Assembly: GCA_021823305.1 (NCBI GenBank) | Contig: JAKAOE010000180.1 | Span: 1-5,125, forward strand | DNA from: Acidobacteriota bacterium | GTDB taxonomy: Bacteria; Acidobacteriota; Terriglobia; Terriglobales; SCQP01 | Direction of reading: 5' to 3' | Length of the DNA stretch: 5,125 nucleotides | In this document: piece by piece, positions 1 through 5,125 of the stretch | Layout of the letters: every line of letters begins with the position of its first letter | Position numbering within the stretch: position 1 is the first letter of the stretch | Translations under genes and position numbers: made by a program | The notes under the pieces: model-generated | Seen by the model: the letters and a program-made list of their open reading frames with translations, nothing else | The model's database searches: none | What the model was told of the DNA's origin: nothing

Positions 1-1
1 C

Positions 2-3000
2 GAGCGCTTCCACCACGGCCGTGCCGGCAATGGCGCGGCGCCGCCGCCCGCCGCGTCCGCGCCCGCCCCGCCGCCGCCCAATCTGCTGCCCGGCGACGAG
101 TTGCAACCGCTGCGCGGCGCCGCCGCGCGCCTGGCCGCCAATATGGAGGCCAGCCTGGCGGTGCCCACCGCGACTTCGCAGCGCAGCATCCCGGTGGCTC
201 TGCTCGAGGCCAACCGCAAGCTGCTGAATCAGCATCTTGCCGCCCGCGGCACGAAACTGTCGTTCACACCGCTGCTGGGCTGGGCGGTGGTGCGCGCCGC
301 GCTGGACTTCCCCTCGCTCAACAGCGCCTACGCCGAATCCGGCGGCCAGCCGGCACGCATCGCGCGCGCCCACGTCAACCTCGGCCTGGCGGTGGACGTC
401 GAGCGCGCCGCCGGGCGCTCGCTCCTGGTGCCGGTGGTGAAGCAGGCCGAAGGCATGAGCTTCGCCGCCTTCGCCGAGGCCTGCGAGCGCCTCGTCGGCG
501 CCGCGCGCAGCGGCAAGATCGCGCCCGACGATCTGCAGGGCGCCACCCTCAGCCTCACCAATCCCGGCACGCTCGGCACCCGCGCGTCGGTGCCGCGCCT
601 GATGGCCGGCCAGTCCGCCATCATCGCCGCGGGCGCGCTCGGCTACCCGCCCGGTTTCGAGGCGGTCCCCGAGGCGACGCTGCGCGTGCTCGGGGTGGGC
701 AAGACCGTGACTCTCGCCTGCACCTACGACCACCGCATCGTTCAGGGCGCCGAGTCCGGAGCCTTCCTGGCGCGCATGGAAGCCCTGCTGCGCGGCGAGG
801 ACGGCTTTTACGACCGCATCTTCGCCGATCTCGGCGTCGCCGCCGCGCCGGTGCGCGCCCTGCCCGGGCCCGCCCTCGCCGCCGCCCCGGAGGCCGACCT
901 CGAGAGCGTGCGCAAGCAGGCGGCGGTGAACCAGCTGGTACACGCCTTCCGCGTGCGCGGCCACCTCCAGGCCGACGTGGACCCGCTCCGCATGCAGCCC
1001 GCCGGAGCTCATCCCGAACTCGACCCCGAGCACTACGGCCTCACCTCCGCCGACCGCGAACGCGCCTTCCTCTGCCCCCTCGCCGGCCGCCCGCCCGAGG
1101 CGGGCGAGACCTGCACCCTGGCCGACATCCTGCACGTCCTGCGCGCCACCTATTGCGGCACGCTGGCGCTGGAGTTCATGCACCTGCAGCGGCTGGAGGA
1201 GCGCCGCTGGCTGCAGGAACAGCTCGAACCGGCGGCCGGCCGCCGCGACGTCGGCGGGGAGCAGCAGCGCCGCATCCTGCGCAAGCTCACCGAGGCGGAG
1301 GAGTTCGAGCACCTGCTGCACGCGCGCTTCGTCGGCCACAAGCGCTTCTCGCTGGAGGGCGCCGAGGCGCTGATTCCGGCGCTCGACGCCTACCTCGAGC
1401 GCGCCGGCGCGGCCGGCGCGGAAGAGATCGTGCTCGGCATGTCGCACCGCGGGCGCCTCAACGTGCTGGTCACCATCCTGGGCGTTTCGATGCGCGAGAT
1501 GTTCTCCAAGTTCGAGGACCTCGACCCCGACAGCGTCGAGGGCTCGGGCGACGTCAAGTACCACCTCGGCGCGCTCGGCCGCCACACCACCGCCGCCGGC
1601 CGCGAGCTCGAAATCGAGATGATCAACAACCCCAGCCACCTGGAGGCGGTGGACCCGGTGGCCGAGGGCAGCGCCCGCGCCCGCCAGGCGCTGCGCCGCG
1701 GCGCCGAGCACGGCGACGACCGCGGCCGGCTGGTCATGCCCGTCCTCATCCACGGCGATGCCGCCTTCGCCGGCCAAGGTGTGGTCGGCGAGACCCTGAA
1801 CCTCTCCCAGTTGGGCGGCTACCGCACCGGCGGCACGCTCCACTTCGTGGTCAACAACCAGATCGGCTTCACCACTTCGCCCGCCGGCGCGCGCTCCTCG
1901 CTCTACTGTACCGACATCGCGCGCACCGTCCAGGCGCCCATCTTCCACGTCAACGGCGACGACCCCGAGGCGGTGGTGCGCGCCACCGAACTCGCCTTCG
2001 CCTTTCGCCGCCAGTTCCGCAAGGACGTCGTCGTGGACATCGTCTGCTACCGCCGCCACGGCCACAACGAGGCCGACGACCCCTCGCTTACCGCGCCGGT
2101 CCTTTACCGCAACATCAACCAGCACCCGTCGGTGCGCTCGCTCTACGCCGACCGGCTGCGGCAGACCGGGCTGGTGCCCGATCCCGAGGCCGAGCGGCGC
2201 GCGGTGCGCCAGGCGCTGGAAGACGCCTCCGCACGCCCCACCGCCGGCTTCGAAGCCGACCCCGAGCCCGCCGCCGCCAGCGAGCCCGTGACCGCGGTCG
2301 CGGCCGACCGGCTGGCGGCGGCGGCCACGCGCCTGACCGAGCTGCCTGAAGGCTTCCACCTCCATCCCAAGCTCAAGACCTTCCTCGACCGCCGCCGCCA
2401 GGCCGGCACCGGCAACGCGCCGGTGGACTGGTCGCTGGCCGAGGCGCTCGCCCTCGGCACGCTCGCGCTCGAGGCCACCCCGGTGCGCATCAGCGGCCAG
2501 GATACCGGCCGCGGCACCTTCAGCCAGCGCCACGCGGTGCTCTACGACTTCGAGTCGGGCGCGCCCTACATCCCGCTGGCGCATTTGTCGCCCGAGCAGC
2601 AGCCGTTCGAGGTCTACGACTCGCTGCTCTCCGAGGAGGCGGCGCTGGGTTTCGAGTTCGGCTACGCCATGACCCACCCCTCCGCGCTCGTGCTCTGGGA
2701 GGCGCAGTTCGGCGATTTCGCCAACGGCGCGCAGGTGGTGATTGACCAGTTCCTCGCCGCCTCCCAAACCAAGTGGTCGCGCGCCTGCGGTCTGGGGCTG
2801 CTGCTGCCGCACGGCTTCGAGGGTCAGGGGCCGGAGCACTCCAGCGCCCGCATCGAACGCTTCCTCGAGCTCTCCGCCGACGGCAACTGGCGCATCGCCA
2901 ACTGCACCACCGCCGCCCAGTACTTCCACCTGCTGCGCAGCCAGGGCCTGCGCCGTCCGCGCCGCCCGCTGGTGGTTTTCACCCCCAAGAGCCTGCTGCG

Positions 3001-3445
3001 CCACCCCGACGTCGCCTCGCCGCTGAGCGCGCTCGCCGCCGGCCGCTTCGAGCCCGTGCTCGGCGACGCCGTCGCCGCTCCGGAGGCGGTGCGCCACGTG
3101 CTGGTGTGCTCCGGCAAGATCTATTACGACTTGGCGAAGGAGCGCAAGGCGCGCCACGCAGAAGCCTTCGCCCTCGTCCGCGTCGAACAGCTGTATCCGT
3201 TCCCGGAGCCGGAACTGGCCGTCGAGCTGGCGCGCTATCCCCAAGCGCGGGAACTGCGCTGGGTGCAGGAGGAGCCGGAAAACATGGGCGCCTGGAGCTT
3301 CGCCGCACCGCGCCTCGAGGCCCTGCTCGCCGGCCGCCTGACGCTCGGCCACGTCAGCCGCAAGCCCAGCTCCAGCCCCGCGACCGGCTCGCTACGGCGC
3401 CACCAGCAGGAGCAGGCCGCGCTGCTCGAACAGGCGCTGGGCTAG
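2..3445 (+). CDS. kgd: Multifunctional 2-oxoglutarate decarboxylase/dehydrogenase, fused E2 succinyltransferase-type domain and E1 (Kgd/OdhA type), 5'-partial
   Basis: This protein decarboxylates 2-oxoglutarate with thiamine diphosphate in the TCA cycle and, in this family, feeds succinyl transfer in the cytoplasmic dehydrogenase complex. The frame is open from the left edge, giving 1147 residues in the window (numbered from base 2). Actinobacterial Kgd/OdhA has about 1200-1250, so roughly 80 N-terminal residues are probably missing; the TTG at 101 is not a credible start. Residues 11-26 are an Ala/Pro linker. Residues ~36-265 are the E2 acyltransferase fold, with NPGTLGT, VPRLMAGQSAII and TYDHRIVQGAESG (His244). 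An Ala/Pro linker (~280-300) leads to E1: RGHLQADVDPL (~320), KRFSLEGAEALIP, MSHRGRLNVL (His482), NPSHLEAVDPV, the ThDP/metal site HGDAAFAGQG (584-593) with VNNQIGF (617-623), GHNEADDPS (His688), SGQDTGRGTFSQRH (from 831), SEEAALGFEFGY (Glu878), LPHGFEGQGPEHSSARIERF (His937), and the C-terminal WVQEEPENMGAW (from 1087). No lipoyl domain is visible, so a separate lipoylated partner and an E3 are expected elsewhere. The alternative names odhA and sucA are also used. Confidence 0.95.
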   Translation, partial: ERFHHGRAGNGAAPPPAASAPAPPPPNLLPGDELQPLRGAAARLAANMEASLAVPTATSQRSIPVALLEANRKLLNQHLAARGTKLSFTPLLGWAVVRAALDFPSLNSAYAESGGQPARIARAHVNLGLAVDVERAAGRSLLVPVVKQAEGMSFAAFAEACERLVGAARSGKIAPDDLQGATLSLTNPGTLGTRASVPRLMAGQSAIIAAGALGYPPGFEAVPEATLRVLGVGKTVTLACTYDHRIVQGAESGAFLARMEALLRGEDGFYDRIFADLGVAAAPVRALPGPALAAAPEADLESVRKQAAVNQLVHAFRVRGHLQADVDPLRMQPAGAHPELDPEHYGLTSADRERAFLCPLAGRPPEAGETCTLADILHVLRATYCGTLALEFMHLQRLEERRWLQEQLEPAAGRRDVGGEQQRRILRKLTEAEEFEHLLHARFVGHKRFSLEGAEALIPALDAYLERAGAAGAEEIVLGMSHRGRLNVLVTILGVSMREMFSKFEDLDPDSVEGSGDVKYHLGALGRHTTAAGRELEIEMINNPSHLEAVDPVAEGSARARQALRRGAEHGDDRGRLVMPVLIHGDAAFAGQGVVGETLNLSQLGGYRTGGTLHFVVNNQIGFTTSPAGARSSLYCTDIARTVQAPIFHVNGDDPEAVVRATELAFAFRRQFRKDVVVDIVCYRRHGHNEADDPSLTAPVLYRNINQHPSVRSLYADRLRQTGLVPDPEAERRAVRQALEDASARPTAGFEADPEPAAASEPVTAVAADRLAAAATRLTELPEGFHLHPKLKTFLDRRRQAGTGNAPVDWSLAEALALGTLALEATPVRISGQDTGRGTFSQRHAVLYDFESGAPYIPLAHLSPEQQPFEVYDSLLSEEAALGFEFGYAMTHPSALVLWEAQFGDFANGAQVVIDQFLAASQTKWSRACGLGLLLPHGFEGQGPEHSSARIERFLELSADGNWRIANCTTAAQYFHLLRSQGLRRPRRPLVVFTPKSLLRHPDVASPLSALAAGRFEPVLGDAVAAPEAVRHVLVCSGKIYYDLAKERKARHAEAFALVRVEQLYPFPEPELAVELARYPQARELRWVQEEPENMGAWSFAAPRLEALLAGRLTLGHVSRKPSSSPATGSLRRHQQEQAALLEQALG
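32..79 (+). other. Ala/Pro-rich interdomain linker segment in the Kgd-type protein
   Basis: Sixteen codons here encode almost only Ala and Pro (GAAPPPAASAPAPPPP), and the DNA is a nearly pure run of GCC/GCG/CCG/CCC triplets. The segment sits just before the E2 catalytic domain. Kgd/OdhA proteins have a similar Ala/Pro-rich stretch between the short N-terminal helical segment and the acyltransferase domain. I infer a flexible linker. It also indicates that the true start is upstream of the window. Confidence 0.7.
3442..3445. other. Convergent stop codons sharing a CTAG palindrome
   Basis: The + strand dehydrogenase ends with TAG at 3443-3445, and the - strand HD-GYP gene ends with TAG reading 3444 to 3442. 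The two coding regions therefore overlap tail to tail by four bases. A terminator for either gene would have to lie inside the other gene's coding sequence; I see no hairpin followed by a T-run around this junction. Confidence 0.9.
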
Positions 3446-4071
3446 GCGGTCGCCGCGGCTTCCGGCCGCGCCGGCGCGTACATCTGCTGCGCGTACTCCA
3501 CGAAGATCGCCACCACTTCCGGGTCGAACTGCGTGCCCGCGGCCTGCGTCAGGCGCGCGCACGCCTCCGTCACCGGCATGCCGCGCCGGTAGGGCCGGTC
3601 GCTGATCATGGCGTGGAAGGCGTCCACCACGGCCAGGATGCGCGCGCCCAGCGGAATCTCCCGCCCCTTGAGCTTGCCCGGGTACCCCAAACCGTCCCAG
3701 CGCTCGTGGTGGTGCAGGATGTACAGCGCCACCCACTCGAATCCCGGCACCTGGCGCAGAATCGCCCAGCCGTACTCCGGATGCCGGCGCATCGTCGTCG
3801 CCTCGGCCGCGTCCAGGCCTTCCTCCTTATGCAGCACTGCGTCCGGGATGCCGATCTTGCCGATGTCGTGCAGGGTCGCGCCGATTTCGAGCTCGCGCAA
3901 CTGGCGCGTCTCCCAGCCGTAGTGCGCCGCCACCGCGATCGCCAACTCCACGATCTGGGTGCTGTGCACCCCGGTGCCGAGATCGCGCAGATCCACCAGC
4001 GCGCCCAGCGCGCAGGCGACGGCGTCCACGTAGGATGCCGGTGCGGCCGCGGCCTCAGCGCCCGTGGCCAT
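3442..4071 (-). CDS. Stand-alone HD-GYP domain protein, predicted cyclic-di-GMP phosphodiesterase
   Basis: The 209-residue protein is essentially one HD-GYP domain, a family of metal-dependent phosphodiesterases that hydrolyse cyclic-di-GMP to pGpG and/or GMP. Visible signature residues are RDLGTGVHS (His36), LHDIGKIGIPDAVL (His68, Asp69, Lys72), RRHPEYG (His97), ILHHHERWDGLGYPGKLKG (His121, His122, Asp126, GYP at 129-131), ILAVVDAFHAMISDRPYRRGM (Asp150) and GTQFDPEVV near the C-terminus. All expected metal ligands appear present, so it is probably active. There is no receiver, PAS, GAF or membrane segment; the N-terminus is a short Ala-rich stretch. The start is ATG at 4071-4069, because an in-frame stop lies just upstream (4087-4089); a GTG at codon 15 is less likely. 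The start overlaps the end of the upstream protease gene, suggesting cotranscription. Without its own sensor domain, activity may depend on expression level or a partner protein. The family call is firm; the nucleotide substrate is inferred. Confidence 0.93.
   Translation of the reverse strand: MATGAEAAAAPASYVDAVACALGALVDLRDLGTGVHSTQIVELAIAVAAHYGWETRQLRELEIGATLHDIGKIGIPDAVLHKEEGLDAAEATTMRRHPEYGWAILRQVPGFEWVALYILHHHERWDGLGYPGKLKGREIPLGARILAVVDAFHAMISDRPYRRGMPVTEACARLTQAAGTQFDPEVVAIFVEYAQQMYAPARPEAAATA
4055..4071 (-). other. 17-base overlap between the protease stop and the HD-GYP start
   Basis: The protease frame ends with TGA at 4057-4055, while the HD-GYP frame opens with ATG at 4071-4069, in a different frame on the same strand. 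This leaves no room for a separate promoter between the genes, though one could lie within the protease coding sequence. It supports a two-gene transcription unit with possible translational coupling. Confidence 0.8.
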
Positions 4072-5125
4072 GGCCGTGGTGGTCCCTCACCGGCGGCGCC
4101 AACTTGAGCGCGCCCAGCACCTGCACCATGCCGTAGCCCAGCGCTCCGTTCAGATCGCCGGGTATCGACGGGTTCGCGGTGCTCTCGATGTCGGTGCGGT
4201 TGCCGCCGTCGGTCTGATGCAACTGAACCAGCAGCGCCGCTTCGCCCGCCACTACCGGCGTGCTGAAGGAGGTGCCGCTCGAGGTCGCCCAGATCAGCCC
4301 GAAGCCCGGGAAGGTGGTAAACAACTGCACCCCGGGCGCCGCCACGTCCGCATCCACGATCCCGGTCGAGGGATCGTAGTTCGAGAAGCTGGCGCGGTAG
4401 AACACCGGGTTGGGAATGCACACCGGATTGGGGTCGCTCGCGGTCGGCGCCGGCGCATTGCAGCCGTCCACCGAGCCCACCCCCATCACCCCCGGCAGCG
4501 AGGCCGGATACACCGGCACCGTGCTGTCGCCATTGCCCGCCGCCGCCACCACCACGATCCCCCGGCTCACCGCCTCCGCGATTGCCGCTTGTACGTGCGG
4601 ATCGAGCCCGGCGGCGCTGAAGCTCATGTTGATCACGTTGGCGTGATGGTCAATCGCCCAAGTAATGGACTGGTAGATCGCCGCCGCCGTCGCCGTGCCG
4701 CCCGGCCCGAACGCCTTGATCGGCAGGATCATCGCCTCCGGCGCCACCAGGTGGATCAGCCCGGCGACCGAGGTGCCGTGGCCGAAGTCGGGATCGCACG
4801 ACACGATGTTCTCGATCAGTTTGAACACCAGGTTGATCAGCTGCTGGTTGCCGTTGAGCACCGACGCCGTGGACTGGTTGAGATAGGAAAGCGTGCTCGG
4901 GACGATCGTGCCGTTCACGCCGCTGGCGGTGGCGGGCGGATCCGGGCAACCGTTGAGCACCTCCGACGCGCCCTGGCGCAGCAGCCACTGCAGCCCGCTG
5001 CCGGCGCCGTTCAGCACCGAGGCCGTGCTCTGGTCGAGCGTGATGCTGTCCCCGGCGAGCGCGCTCAGCGTGGTCGTGCCGTTGAGCACCGACGCCGTGC
5101 TTTGCCCGTTCAGGCCGGAGCCCGA
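4055..5125 (-). CDS. Subtilisin-family (S8) serine protease, C-terminal part, 5'-partial
   Basis: This is a subtilase, an endopeptidase family that is usually secreted. The frame stays open to the right edge (356 residues here); the GTG at 5089 is not a credible start because coding continues upstream in the same repeat pattern. Visible blocks: DFGHGTSVAG with catalytic His at 4778-4780; NVINMSFS; VVVAAAGN with the oxyanion Asn at 4532-4534; DVAAPGV; and SSGTSFSTPVVAGEAALL with nucleophile Ser at 4268-4270. The catalytic Asp block, signal peptide and any propeptide must lie outside the window. Ahead of the His block is an unusual segment with four copies of a Q-x4-VLNG motif. Four cysteines are present; the pair flanking an Asn/Pro-rich loop (DGC...NPVC) could form a disulfide, consistent with export. 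The protein ends shortly after the catalytic domain with a His/Gly tail, DHHGHGHGR, and shows no visible anchor or sorting domain. Family membership is clear; substrate and location are inferred. Confidence 0.93.
   Translation of the reverse strand, partial: SGSGLNGQSTASVLNGTTTLSALAGDSITLDQSTASVLNGAGSGLQWLLRQGASEVLNGCPDPPATASGVNGTIVPSTLSYLNQSTASVLNGNQQLINLVFKLIENIVSCDPDFGHGTSVAGLIHLVAPEAMILPIKAFGPGGTATAAAIYQSITWAIDHHANVINMSFSAAGLDPHVQAAIAEAVSRGIVVVAAAGNGDSTVPVYPASLPGVMGVGSVDGCNAPAPTASDPNPVCIPNPVFYRASFSNYDPSTGIVDADVAAPGVQLFTTFPGFGLIWATSSGTSFSTPVVAGEAALLVQLHQTDGGNRTDIESTANPSIPGDLNGALGYGMVQVLGALKLAPPVRDHHGHGHGR
4084..4090 (-). promoter_or_regulatory. Possible weak ribosome binding site for the HD-GYP gene
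   Basis: On the - strand the sequence GTGAGGG precedes the ATG at 4071, with about 12 bases between GAGGG and the ATG. That spacing is longer than ideal, so the site is weak. It lies inside the 3' end of the protease gene, so translational coupling to the protease is a reasonable alternative or addition. Confidence 0.3.
4850..5104 (-). repeat. Four 9-residue Q-x4-VLNG repeats in the subtilase (27-bp units)
   Basis: In protein order the copies are at 5104-5078 (QSTASVLNG), 5032-5006 (QSTASVLNG), 4975-4949 (QGASEVLNG) and 4876-4850 (QSTASVLNG). Start-to-start spacing is 24, 19 and 33 residues, so these are dispersed, not tandem. Among the three exact protein copies, the DNA of the first and last shares its first 22 of 27 bases on the + strand; the second differs at a few scattered positions. 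A looser GVNG lies between the third and fourth copies. The segment precedes the His active-site block. I recall similar VLNQ/VLNG repeats in S8 proteases of Acidobacteriota, but cannot search to confirm. Function is unknown. Confidence 0.85.

Noticed and set aside
1153..2349. Long open frame on the + strand inside the dehydrogenase gene
   Set aside because: Its translation is dominated by Arg, Ala, Pro and Gly with no recognisable motif, and the overlapping frame is clearly the conserved E1. It is a high-GC shadow.
101..3445. TTG at 101 as the start of the dehydrogenase gene
   Set aside because: The frame has no stop between it and the left edge, an Ala/Pro linker typical of the family precedes it, and family members have a further N-terminal segment. 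The gene starts outside the window.
3420..3470. Bidirectional terminator at the convergent gene junction
   Set aside because: GC-rich short complementary stretches occur everywhere in this sequence, and there is no T-run or strong isolated hairpin here.
2773..4107. 444-codon + strand open frame spanning the dehydrogenase end and the HD-GYP gene
   Set aside because: The product is low-complexity Arg/Ala/Pro-rich and runs antisense through a well-conserved HD-GYP domain. It is not a gene.
3606..4421. 271-codon - strand open frame across the protease/HD-GYP junction
   Set aside because: It is an out-of-frame reading of both recognised genes with no motif of its own. A protease-HD-GYP fusion by frameshift was considered, but each gene has its own sensible stop or start.
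4055..5089. GTG at 5089 as the protease start, giving a short complete protein
   Set aside because: The upstream codons continue the same frame and contain another copy of the QSTASVLNG motif; a start here would also leave out the catalytic Asp block and any export signal.
4850..5104. Repeated 27-base units as a CRISPR array or mobile-element repeat
   Set aside because: The units are in frame, irregularly spaced (57-99 bases) and encode a conserved peptide inside a protease gene, so they are protein repeats.

Overview
The window is very GC-rich and almost entirely coding. It holds three genes: one incomplete at the left edge on the + strand, and two on the - strand, one of them incomplete at the right edge. 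No RNA gene, insertion sequence, CRISPR array or intergenic gap above 300 bases is visible. The organism cannot be named from sequence alone. The fused E2-E1 2-oxoglutarate dehydrogenase resembles actinobacterial Kgd/OdhA. The HD-GYP protein and the subtilase with repeated Q-STASVLNG motifs fit better with Acidobacteriota or a similar high-GC, non-actinobacterial phylum. That placement is an inference at moderate confidence.

Layout. Positions 2-3445 (+) encode nearly all of a multifunctional 2-oxoglutarate decarboxylase/dehydrogenase. It has a succinyltransferase-type (E2) catalytic domain followed by a complete thiamine-diphosphate E1 module; the extreme N-terminus lies left of the window. 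Positions 3442-4071 (-) encode a compact stand-alone HD-GYP protein, a predicted cyclic-di-GMP phosphodiesterase. Positions 4055-5125 (-) encode the C-terminal part of a subtilisin-family (S8) serine protease. Its His, Asn and Ser active-site blocks are present; the Asp block must lie beyond the right edge.

How they relate. The central-carbon gene and the two - strand genes converge and share a four-base palindrome (CTAG) that supplies both stop codons, so no intergenic terminator fits between them. The protease and HD-GYP genes overlap by 17 bases in the same direction and are probably cotranscribed, protease first. Nothing in the sequence links the TCA-cycle enzyme functionally to the protease/HD-GYP pair.

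The main points for a second look are the Kgd/OdhA-type fusion in what looks like a non-actinobacterial genome, the VLNG repeat block ahead of the protease His motif, and the tight gene overlaps. I found no convincing wholly new system.
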